Shown piece by piece: positions 1 through 5,047 of a DNA stretch of 5,047 nucleotides. The translations under genes and the position numbers were made by a program. Source of the stretch: Methanobacteriota archaeon (GTDB lineage: Archaea; Thermoplasmatota; Poseidoniia; Poseidoniales; Poseidoniaceae); contig JABGWN010000175.1 of the NCBI GenBank assembly GCA_018645535.1, positions 1 to 5,047 of the forward strand, read 5' to 3'. The notes under the pieces were generated by a model. It searched no databases. It saw only the letters and a program-made list of their open reading frames with translations, and was not told the DNA's origin. Numbering within the stretch: the stretch's first letter is position 1; each line of letters begins with the position of its first letter.

Positions 1-754
1 AGAAAATACAGAAATATAGTTCAGTTATATCTTCTAAGTCCATATCCTGAAAAATAATGATCGAATCTAAGCTAAGAATAATAGCTGCATCGCGGTTATC
101 ATCAACATCAATTGTATCTGGAGTACCATCATTGTCATCATCAAGATCTGCATTATCACCGGTCCCATCACCATCAAAGTCAGCCCATTCTGTTCCATCG
201 AATGGGAATACATCGCTATTGTCTCCAGTTCCATCATTATCGTAATCGGACCATTCTGTTGCATCATTTGGAAATGCATCTGAATTATCTGGATATGAAT
301 CTGAATCTGAATCTGCCCATTCTAAAGGGTCGAGTGGGTACAAATCTTCAGCATCATTTACGCCATCGTTATCATCATCCAGGTCTTCATCAAGATCTCT
401 GCAACCATCTAGATCCACGTCTACTGTAAAAACAGTCCATTCCATAATGCCTTTCGGGCAATTATCTAGATTGTCATGCATACCATCATTGTCATCATCT
501 GGATCTTCAAGTTCGTCATTGCAACCATCGCCATCATAATCAGTATCGATTGAAGAAGTCCAACCCACTTCGCCCTCCGAGCAAGAATCTTCAACATTGA
601 GGACACCATCATCATCCCAGTCAGTGTCGATTTCTACGGTATCATCCATTGTTAGAACATAGAGTCCAACCCCCAAAGCGGAAAACAATAGAAGTCCAGA
701 GATGCCTATGGCTATTGTCACTTTATCATAATTTGAATCGAGTCCTTCGCCCAT
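1..754 (-). CDS. Membrane-anchored calcium-repeat (thrombospondin type 3-like) surface protein, N-terminal part
   Basis: The frame reads from an ATG at 754 down to the left edge with no stop: 251 complete codons, C-terminus missing. Residues 11-34 form one hydrophobic segment with no clear cleavage site or lipobox, so I read it as a signal anchor with the rest outside the cell. Residues 43-210 are dense in DxDxDG-type calcium loops, for example DYDGDGC at 72-78 and DDDNDG at 86-91, 126-131 and 205-210. Two repeat types follow each other. The first carries cysteines (C58, C78, C99, C118) and GW/EW; the second is TEW-D-x-D-x-DGTGDN with FP (EW at 145, 168, 189). Thrombospondin type 3 repeats bind Ca2+ and form stiff stalks. 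After about residue 222 the acidic repeats stop and a hydrophobic stretch begins, probably a new domain cut by the edge. The role (adhesion, enzyme display or S-layer association) cannot be told from this part. Confidence 0.85.
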   Translation of the reverse strand, partial: MGEGLDSNYDKVTIAIGISGLLLFSALGVGLYVLTMDDTVEIDTDWDDDGVLNVEDSCSEGEVGWTSSIDTDYDGDGCNDELEDPDDDNDGMHDNLDNCPKGIMEWTVFTVDVDLDGCRDLDEDLDDDNDGVNDAEDLYPLDPLEWADSDSDSYPDNSDAFPNDATEWSDYDNDGTGDNSDVFPFDGTEWADFDGDGTGDNADLDDDNDGTPDTIDVDDNRDAAIILSLDSIIIFQDMDLEDITELYFCIF

Positions 755-886
755 GTCCTTCGTTTCAATCAATCACGTCCAAAATAAAGACTTATTCCCG
801 ACAATGAGTCAATTGACCTTCTAAAAAGCGTAAAATGAATATTCTTTACACCTTACAAATCCAGTGAATGCCTTGAATTGACAAAA
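755..886. other. Intergenic region between two leftward genes
   Basis: This 132-base AT-rich gap lies between the stop of the hydroxylase gene and the start of the calcium-repeat gene, both on the minus strand. It holds a TATA-like box close to the downstream gene and a 10-base palindrome at 808-817 (GTCAATTGAC). I see no open reading frame of note, no RNA gene and no strong stem-loop terminator. The short run of T on the minus strand just past the hydroxylase stop (886-883) could help termination, but it is weak. Confidence 0.5.
781..788 (-). promoter_or_regulatory. TATA-like box for the calcium-repeat gene
   Basis: On the minus strand this reads TTTATTTT. Its centre lies about 30 bases before the ATG at 754, which suits a leaderless or very short-leader archaeal transcript. 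The AAGGA just before the ATG is only one base away from it, too near to act as a normal Shine-Dalgarno. Assigned by eye from position and composition. Confidence 0.35.
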
Positions 887-1912
887 CTATGGAATTTCGA
901 TTTGTTCGGGTTTGGGATAGACGTCCCATGGTTTTGATCCCCGTTTGCGAAAGGCTGATTTCCACATAGATTTTACGATAAGGAGAGCGAATTTTAAGGT
1001 CCTTTTGATGCTTTGAAACGGATGTAAAAGATACCACAGAGGATTCCTCCATTCTCGAAGTGGATACCGTAATTGACGTATGATACCATCTGGAATCTCT
1101 TCGCTAACTCCATAGACCATAGGGCGGCGGTTCTTTGGCATGAAATAGGTTCCAAACAAAAGGTCCCATATTGGTAAGAACGTAGAATAGTTTGTCCATA
1201 TCGCATCCCGTTCATTGGTATGATGCCAATGATGAAACTCTGGCGTGATAATCAACCGATGCAACCAACGCAACTTCCAACGAACATTGGCATGTAAAAA
1301 CAATCCTAAGACAAGTTGTGCTGCAGCGAGAGCTCCTGTAATTTCAAGGCTAAATCCAGCAGTGAGGAGAAATACAAATGCAGGTGCAAGGATGGTCCCA
1401 TCGAGAGGATGACTGCGAAACCCGCTTGCCCAATCTAAATGCTCAGTTGAGTGGTGAATCGCATGAAACTTCCATAGCACTGGAATTTCATGGTAAAAAC
1501 GATGCGTCCAATACACGAGCGAATCAAATAACAGAAGGCCAATAATTGGCATGTATTGCTCAGGAATTTGTTCAACATAAGGACGAATTAAGAGACCAGG
1601 AATCCAAGCTAAACTAAGAATAGCAATTACAATGGCCACAATCCCAGTCAAGATTCCAAGAACGGGGGCCGCGAGAGCATATCCGAGGTCAGTATCAAGT
1701 TTTGGCCTTCTTATTTTTTGTCCTTTATGGCGGGGAAAAAGTTTCTCAAATGGAGCTACGATGATAAAAAGGAAGATGATGATGAAGATTGCTTCGGTTG
1801 AAAGATACAAGGCTCCTGCGATTAGAAGAAGAGCAAGGAAGCGAAAAAACATCGCAACGATGCGACCTTTCGTCGTGGTTTCTCCACCATCCATGTCGCA
1901 ATCTCTCGACAT
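887..1912 (-). CDS. Fatty acid hydroxylase / sterol desaturase superfamily membrane di-iron enzyme
   Basis: The 341-residue integral membrane protein has the histidine clusters that bind two irons in this superfamily (COG3000 / FA_hydroxylase type): HRFYH at 137-141, HAIHH at 150-154, LFLHAN with H207, and HHWHH at 227-231. Hydrophobic stretches lie near 22-54, 76-108, 120-135 and 172-205, and the soluble C-terminus from about 256 is basic and rich in aromatics. Family members use O2 to hydroxylate or desaturate hydrophobic substrates at the membrane: sterols, fatty acyl chains, carotenoids or alkylglycerol ethers. The motifs do not say which one applies here. Coordinates are for the longest frame. 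The start may be M7 at 1894, since a TTAAAT box lies about 25 bases before it and none fits M1. The gene is divergent from the zinc-ribbon gene. The superfamily call is firm; substrate and reaction are open. Confidence 0.9.
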   Translation of the reverse strand: MSRDCDMDGGETTTKGRIVAMFFRFLALLLIAGALYLSTEAIFIIIFLFIIVAPFEKLFPRHKGQKIRRPKLDTDLGYALAAPVLGILTGIVAIVIAILSLAWIPGLLIRPYVEQIPEQYMPIIGLLLFDSLVYWTHRFYHEIPVLWKFHAIHHSTEHLDWASGFRSHPLDGTILAPAFVFLLTAGFSLEITGALAAAQLVLGLFLHANVRWKLRWLHRLIITPEFHHWHHTNERDAIWTNYSTFLPIWDLLFGTYFMPKNRRPMVYGVSEEIPDGIIRQLRYPLREWRNPLWYLLHPFQSIKRTLKFALLIVKSMWKSAFRKRGSKPWDVYPKPEQIEIP

Positions 1913-1916
1913 TATG

Positions 1917-1922
1917 ATTTAA
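1917..1922 (-). promoter_or_regulatory. TATA-like box for the hydroxylase gene
   Basis: The minus strand reads TTAAAT here. Its centre is about 25 bases upstream of the ATG at 1894 (M7 of the longest frame) but only about 7 bases from the ATG at 1912. If it is the real TATA box, translation begins at M7 on a leaderless mRNA. Confidence 0.3.
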
Positions 1923-1927
1923 CACTA

Positions 1928-1941
1928 ACCCAAAATTGGGT
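1928..1941. promoter_or_regulatory. Inverted repeat between divergent promoters, possible operator
   Basis: ACCCAA and TTGGGT form 6-base arms around a 2-base AA spacer. The element sits between the two putative TATA boxes of the divergent hydroxylase and zinc-ribbon genes, where a dimeric regulator could affect both. Short inverted repeats of this length arise by chance, so this is a suggestion only. Confidence 0.25.
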
Positions 1942-1952
1942 AAATGCAAGGA

Positions 1953-1958
1953 CTATTA
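1953..1958 (+). promoter_or_regulatory. TATA-like box for the zinc-ribbon gene
   Basis: TATTAA is centred about 26 bases before the ATG at 1982. No Shine-Dalgarno lies ahead of that ATG (the bases before it are ACGTTTAACC), so the pattern fits a leaderless archaeal transcript starting at the A of ATG. Confidence 0.4.
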
Positions 1959-1981
1959 AGCGAACATGCATACGTTTAACC

Positions 1982-2161
1982 ATGGCCTTCAAGGCATGCC
2001 CAAACTGCATGAGCATCAGAATTTATCCTTACATGGGATTCATGACTGGACAGCAATACCAATGTCAAGATTGTGAGAACATTTCTCCGATCATTCTTGA
2101 ATTCGATACGGAAGAAGCCTACAGAGCTGTACTCCAGGCACGGCTTGAAGAAGAAGAGTAA
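1982..2161 (+). CDS. Small zinc-ribbon protein (59 aa)
   Basis: A 59-residue protein with two CxxC knuckles, CPNC (C6, C9) and CQDC (C28, C31), 18 residues apart, the usual layout of a one-zinc ribbon. Between them lies IRIYPYMGFMTGQQYQC, and after the second knuckle a P-I-I-L-E-F strand, a pattern I associate with small archaeal zinc ribbons of unknown role. The last third (43-59) is a short acidic helix ending in four Glu. Zinc ribbons of this size usually bind nucleic acid or a protein partner; which one cannot be told here. The ATG at 1982 is chosen because the upstream ATGs at 1944 and 1966 are out of frame and the TATA spacing fits. It may share a transcript with the next gene, 65 bases downstream, although that gene also has its own possible promoter. 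Confidence 0.85.
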   Translation: MAFKACPNCMSIRIYPYMGFMTGQQYQCQDCENISPIILEFDTEEAYRAVLQARLEEEE

Positions 2162-2194
2162 GTAAATCGACTTGTATGGCCCCTTTTCACCCCT

Positions 2195-2206
2195 AATATT
2201 GATATG
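2195..2206 (+). promoter_or_regulatory. AT-rich TATA-like element before the basic-tail gene
   Basis: AATATTGATATG lies about 27 bases before the ATG at 2227, the expected distance for a leaderless archaeal start. No Shine-Dalgarno is visible before that ATG. The box is not close to consensus. Confidence 0.3.
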
Positions 2207-2226
2207 TAAAGAGTCCATTTTTCTCA

Positions 2227-2643
2227 ATGGATGGGATGCATATGGATGAGCGCAAGCAAGACGCAATGAGTGAATCAATGCTCAGAGCGTTGATGGAAGA
2301 ACACGAAAATGAACAACAAATCGAACGGGAAATTCGTCGTGTTAAAAAAACAAATTCAACCTTCGAAACTCTCGCCAACAGGATCATCAAAGATGCCCAA
2401 AATGGGCAATCTCATCGTTCAGTCGCCTCTAGTGTACTAAGTAACATAGGTGTAGGAGTTACACCGAAAGAGAATAATCCAAATCCTCTGCGTCATGTAG
2501 GTCAAAGAGCCAAAAAAGTCCCGCTAAAAACAAGAAAAGTACGACGCATAAAGAGACAATCAAAGGCCCCTTTACGAACAAGACACCGTCCTTCCATTGG
2601 GCAACAAAGTACTCAAATGTCACCAAGAACCCTTCGGCCATGA
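2227..2643 (+). CDS. Hypothetical protein with charged helical N-terminus and basic C-terminal tail
   Basis: I do not recognise this 138-residue protein. Residues 8-60 are highly charged and probably helical, with a possible short coiled coil (EEHENEQQIEREIRRVKK at 24-41). Residues 62-82 look like a short second element. From residue 83 on there is no acidic residue, and 17 Lys or Arg fall between 89 and 137, a strongly basic and probably disordered tail suited to binding nucleic acid or another polyanion. There is no signal peptide, membrane segment or cysteine. Alternative starts are M4 (2236) and M6 (2242); the upstream TATA-like spacing favours 2227. It is in the same direction as its neighbours and 50 bases before the acyl-CoA dehydrogenase. 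A frame on the other strand is also open across the tail (2459-2707), but it overlaps the dehydrogenase start and looks like a shadow. Confidence 0.7.
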   Translation: MDGMHMDERKQDAMSESMLRALMEEHENEQQIEREIRRVKKTNSTFETLANRIIKDAQNGQSHRSVASSVLSNIGVGVTPKENNPNPLRHVGQRAKKVPLKTRKVRRIKRQSKAPLRTRHRPSIGQQSTQMSPRTLRP

Positions 2644-2653
2644 TTAAACAATC

Positions 2654-2689
2654 ATGAAAAAGGGACAACACCGCCGTAAGGTTTGGTGA
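2654..2689 (+). other. Very short ORF just before the dehydrogenase start
   Basis: An ATG at 2654 opens an 11-codon frame (MKKGQHRRKVW) whose TGA lies 4 bases before the dehydrogenase ATG. It could be a translated leader or a chance frame. No own start signal is visible. Confidence 0.15.
2685..2689 (+). promoter_or_regulatory. Shine-Dalgarno-like GGTGA for the acyl-CoA dehydrogenase
   Basis: GGTGA ends 4 bases before the ATG at 2694. No TATA-like box lies at the leaderless distance for this gene, so it is probably an internal gene of a transcript that begins upstream and relies on a ribosome binding site. The spacing is a little short. Confidence 0.4.
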
Positions 2690-2693
2690 GTAC

Positions 2694-3890
2694 ATGGGAA
2701 ATATCACAAATCCAAGCGAAGAGCATCAAATGCTTCGGGAAATGATTCGTGATTTCACTCAGGAATTTGTTGAACCACAGGCTCATGAATTCGACAAAAA
2801 AGAGCAATTTAATCTTGATTTATTTCGCCAACTCGGTGAACTCGGACTACTTGGAATAACTGTTCCAGAAGAATATGGCGGATCAGGGCTTGACGCTGTT
2901 GCTGCAACCATTGCACATGAGGAATTATCCTATTCAGATCCAGGGTTCACACTTGCTTACTTAGCCCACTCCATGCTCTTTGTCAACAACCTAGCTCAAA
3001 ATGGTTCAGAAGAACAAAAGATCCGAATTCTGCCCAAGGTATGCTCCGGAGAATGGATTGGAGCCATGGCTATGTCAGAACCAGATGCTGGAACGGATGT
3101 TCTTGGACTTTCAACAACCGCACAAAAGAACGATGCAGGGGATTGGATTCTAAACGGTCGAAAGATGTGGATCACGAATGGATGCATCGATGACAAGGGA
3201 ACGCCTGCAGACATCGTTTGGGTCTATGCTCGAACAGGATATGATGAAAAAGGACGCTCACTCCTCTCAACCTTCCTCGTAGAAAAGGGAATGCAGGGTT
3301 ACAGTGTTGGTCAGAAGATAATCGATAAAACAGGAATGCGTGCTTCTAACACTGCTGAATTAGTTTTCGATGATTGTGTTGTTCCGGCCAGTAACTTAGT
3401 TGGAGAACAAGGTAATTCATTGATTCACATGATGGGCAATCTTGAGATTGAACGACTCACACTTGCAGCAATGTCCCTTGGTATTGCTCGAAGAAGTCTC
3501 CATGAAATGAATCGCTACGCCTCAGAACGAGAAGCATTTGGATCTCCAATCCGTTCCTTTGGACAAATGCAACGACATATTGCCGAATCTTGGGCCAAGT
3601 ACAGAGCTATGCGGGCTTACATCTATGATACAGCGAATACGATTCAACTCGGTACATCTGGACAACGCCTGGATTCCGATGGTGTGAAATTATTCGCAAC
3701 AACTGCTGCAAAAGAAATCGCAGATTCAGCAATTCAAGTTCTCGGTGGCTACGGGTATGTTGGAGAATACCATGTTGAGCGCTTATGGAGAGATTCTAAA
3801 CTTCTGGAAATTGGTGGAGGTACGCTCGAATCGCATCAAAAGAACATAACAAGAGATCTTGGAAAGAATCCAGAAGCCATTAATCAATGA
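2694..3890 (+). CDS. Acyl-CoA dehydrogenase, isovaleryl-CoA dehydrogenase-like
   Basis: Full-length (398 aa) FAD enzyme that oxidises an acyl-CoA to the 2,3-enoyl-CoA and passes electrons to an electron-transfer flavoprotein. Both family signatures are present: AMSEPDAGTD at 126-135, and QVLGGYGYVGEYHVERLWRD at 348-367. FAD-contact elements include WITNG (159-163) and REAFGSPI (279-286). At the usual catalytic-Glu position of medium- and short-chain enzymes (EGT) there is glycine (G375 in EIGGGT), while a Glu sits in helix G (E253 in LEIERL), as in isovaleryl-CoA dehydrogenase. GMRASNTAELVFDDC (214-228) also resembles that enzyme. The likely role is therefore leucine or other branched-chain acyl-CoA breakdown. 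Long-chain dehydrogenases share the helix-G Glu, so chain specificity is inferred. No carboxylase or ETF partner gene is in the window. The 3' end overlaps the next gene tail to tail by 11 bases. Confidence 0.95.
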   Translation: MGNITNPSEEHQMLREMIRDFTQEFVEPQAHEFDKKEQFNLDLFRQLGELGLLGITVPEEYGGSGLDAVAATIAHEELSYSDPGFTLAYLAHSMLFVNNLAQNGSEEQKIRILPKVCSGEWIGAMAMSEPDAGTDVLGLSTTAQKNDAGDWILNGRKMWITNGCIDDKGTPADIVWVYARTGYDEKGRSLLSTFLVEKGMQGYSVGQKIIDKTGMRASNTAELVFDDCVVPASNLVGEQGNSLIHMMGNLEIERLTLAAMSLGIARRSLHEMNRYASEREAFGSPIRSFGQMQRHIAESWAKYRAMRAYIYDTANTIQLGTSGQRLDSDGVKLFATTAAKEIADSAIQVLGGYGYVGEYHVERLWRDSKLLEIGGGTLESHQKNITRDLGKNPEAINQ

Positions 3891-4791
3891 CTTCTACTGT
3901 TTCTTTTACACCAACCATTCGCTTTGTCATTCTCCAAGCTGTCGTAATCATACTAACGCCTATGATAGCGCTTGATGCAAGTACTGTAGTCCATATCCAT
4001 GCACTTGAAATTGTGCCAAGGGATTCTTCTGAAAGCAGCATACCCATCATTGTAGCCATTGCAATAGCAAGTGATATTTGAATTCTGTAAAGTAAAGGCA
4101 CACGTAGTACAGCCCCTGTTTTCCCCATTCGTTGGAACAAAAACAATGACCAGCCAAACACACCAAGCGTCCATAGAGGGATTCCTAGATTATACTTGTT
4201 CAAAAGTAAGATTTCATTATCCTTGATGTATCCATCCACAGCGAATAACGAAACCAATAACAGAAGTGAAGCGCCCATTATGTTGAGAACTTCAATCATC
4301 ACATTTGCACTCTTATCAACAGGATGATGTTCTGTTATTGGCTTATCTGATTCAGAATTCGTGCTAATTATAGGATGATTTGTATTTGACTTCCCGATGA
4401 GCAAAATTCTACGTTCCAAAGAATCAACTCGTTCACTTAAGCGAATCATTTCCTCGACAATCTGAATCTGAGCATCTGTTTGAGCATCGAGGACATTGAG
4501 TTGATCTGTATCAACATCAGGTAAAACCATCATCGGTGGTGCCAAATCAATATAGCCATCATCTTTAATCTCATTTTTTAGAGATTCAATTTTCGCTTCT
4601 TTCTTCTTTTTAGATCGTTCTTTCGATTCAATTACCTTTCCTTGAATTGCTTCGGAAGTAGAGTTGATCGAGGACTTTGTTGCATTTGCAGCTTTAATCG
4701 AAAGATCTGCAATTTGAGTTTTGGTCTTCTTTAAGAAATCCAAAATCGGAGATTGTTCTTTTTCTTCTCCAACCATGTCAATCCTAAGCAT
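3880..4791 (-). CDS. Hypothetical membrane protein: N-terminal coiled coil, four C-terminal membrane segments
   Basis: I do not recognise this 303-residue protein. Residues 15-78 are helical and charged, with a KKKK run at 61-64. Residues 79-95 form a proline-containing linker (DLAPPMMVLPD). Residues 97-133 look like a second coiled coil, and 134-160 are polar and low in complexity. Four hydrophobic segments follow near 166-186, 203-220, 236-254 and 262-285, with a short charged tail. By the positive-inside rule the long N-terminal part is probably cytoplasmic (inference). No catalytic motif is visible. The frame may begin at M6 (4776): an AGGA lies 5 bases before it and a TAATTA box about 25 bases upstream, whereas nothing convincing precedes M1. 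It follows the AlkA-like gene by 24 bases in the same direction, so the two may be co-transcribed; a functional link to DNA repair is not implied by sequence. Confidence 0.85.
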   Translation of the reverse strand: MLRIDMVGEEKEQSPILDFLKKTKTQIADLSIKAANATKSSINSTSEAIQGKVIESKERSKKKKEAKIESLKNEIKDDGYIDLAPPMMVLPDVDTDQLNVLDAQTDAQIQIVEEMIRLSERVDSLERRILLIGKSNTNHPIISTNSESDKPITEHHPVDKSANVMIEVLNIMGASLLLLVSLFAVDGYIKDNEILLLNKYNLGIPLWTLGVFGWSLFLFQRMGKTGAVLRVPLLYRIQISLAIAMATMMGMLLSEESLGTISSAWIWTTVLASSAIIGVSMITTAWRMTKRMVGVKETVEVID

Positions 4792-4797
4792 TAGAGA

Positions 4798-4803
4798 TAA
4801 TTA
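4798..4803 (-). promoter_or_regulatory. Possible TATA-like box for the membrane protein gene
   Basis: TAATTA on the minus strand lies in the 24-base gap after the glycosylase stop, centred about 25 bases before the alternative ATG at 4776. It may be a second promoter or just AT-rich spacer. Confidence 0.2.
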
Positions 4804-4815
4804 GCACATTCGCCT

Positions 4816-5047
4816 TCAGTATTCAACTGGTATCGGATCGAGAATTCGCCATAAATACCAACAGGCCATTGTTCTGTAAGGACTCCATTGTTTGGCCATT
4901 TCTTCTGCTTCATCCATTGTAGTGACTGAAGGATTAAGTTTCTTAATAGCATTAACTAGTCCGATATCCTTCGGACTATAGATATCTGGCAAGCATAGTG
5001 AGAAGATCATGACCATCTCAGCAGTCCATGGTCCAATGCCTTTGAAT
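4816..5047 (-). CDS. alkA: DNA-3-methyladenine glycosylase II (AlkA-type, HhH-GPD), C-terminal part
   Basis: Only the last 76 residues are visible; the frame is open to the right edge, so the true start lies outside. The fragment begins in the hairpin of the helix-hairpin-helix motif, KGIGPWTAEM, the characteristic LxGIGPWTA of AlkA-like enzymes. PKDIGL follows 15 residues later, with the Asp at the place of the catalytic Asp of the HhH-GPD family (FPxxDxGL in AlkA). WSPYRTMACWYLWRIL near the C-terminus matches the family's WxPyRs-A-yLW element. No iron-sulphur cysteine cluster follows, which argues against endonuclease III or MutY. The enzyme removes alkylated bases such as 3-methyladenine from DNA, giving abasic sites for base-excision repair. 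The family call is strong although most of the protein is missing; the exact substrate range is not visible. Confidence 0.88.
   Translation of the reverse strand, partial: FKGIGPWTAEMVMIFSLCLPDIYSPKDIGLVNAIKKLNPSVTTMDEAEEMAKQWSPYRTMACWYLWRILDPIPVEY

Noticed and set aside
112..429. Plus-strand open frame rich in His and Leu (and a Ser/Pro-rich one at 57-245)
   Set aside because: They are antisense readings of the Asp-codon-rich calcium repeats; the repeats on the minus strand explain the open frames completely.
1..754. Long repeat array considered as a CRISPR or DNA satellite
   Set aside because: The repeats are degenerate at the DNA level and follow codon periodicity of DxDxDG loops, so they are protein repeats.
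808..817. Perfect 10-base palindrome GTCAATTGAC as an operator
   Set aside because: A few palindromes of this length are expected by chance in 5 kb. It is mentioned in the intergenic entry but not claimed as a site.
1632..1922. 96-codon plus-strand frame opposite the hydroxylase N-terminus
   Set aside because: It is antisense to a well-supported membrane enzyme and shows no recognisable features of its own.
1976..2278. 100-codon minus-strand frame opposite the zinc-ribbon gene
   Set aside because: No domain is visible, it lies antisense to a CxxC-CxxC protein with a good start, and it extends into the next gene.
2459..2707. 82-codon minus-strand frame with a hydrophobic stretch
   Set aside because: The hydrophobic run is what the Lys/Arg codons of the basic tail give in antisense (AAA and AAG become TTT and CTT), and its start overlaps the dehydrogenase start.
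4816..5047. Endonuclease III or MutY instead of AlkA
   Set aside because: GIGPWTA, the W-PYR-LW element and the lack of a C-terminal four-cysteine cluster fit AlkA; the endonuclease III-type catalytic Lys and LPGVG pattern are not seen.

Overview
The window looks like a piece of a marine Thermoplasmatota archaeon, most likely Marine Group II (Candidatus Poseidoniales). This placement is an inference. It rests on three things: the acidic calcium-repeat surface protein with its FPxDxTEW and DxDxDG repeats, a style common in predicted surface proteins of that lineage; the many starts without a Shine-Dalgarno but with a TATA-like box about 25-30 bases upstream, as for leaderless archaeal mRNAs; and the moderately AT-rich, densely packed layout. 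I see no rRNA, tRNA, CRISPR array, insertion sequence, integrase or phage gene.

Layout. 1-754 (-): N-terminal part of a membrane-anchored calcium-repeat protein that runs off the left edge. 755-886: intergenic, with a plausible promoter for that gene. 887-1912 (-): fatty acid hydroxylase / sterol desaturase superfamily membrane enzyme. 1913-1981: compact divergent promoter region. 1982-2161 (+): 59-residue zinc-ribbon protein. 2227-2643 (+): unrecognised 138-residue protein with a helical charged N-terminal half and a strongly basic tail. 2694-3890 (+): acyl-CoA dehydrogenase whose active-site layout matches isovaleryl-CoA dehydrogenase. 3880-4791 (-): unrecognised protein with predicted coiled coil and four membrane segments, overlapping the dehydrogenase tail to tail by 11 bases. 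4816-5047 (-): C-terminal part of an AlkA-type DNA-3-methyladenine glycosylase that enters from the right edge.

The genes do not form one obvious pathway. The likely transcription units are the two rightmost minus-strand genes (glycosylase, then membrane protein, 24 bases apart), the plus-strand run (zinc ribbon, basic-tail protein, dehydrogenase), and the leftward desaturase and calcium-repeat genes. The dehydrogenase suggests branched-chain acyl-CoA (leucine) breakdown, in keeping with a protein-degrading heterotroph. The hydroxylase suggests lipid or other hydrophobic-substrate modification, and the repeat protein a surface role. I found no convincing new multi-gene system. The most open items are the two unrecognised proteins, the substrate of the hydroxylase, and the visible start of a domain after the calcium repeats.
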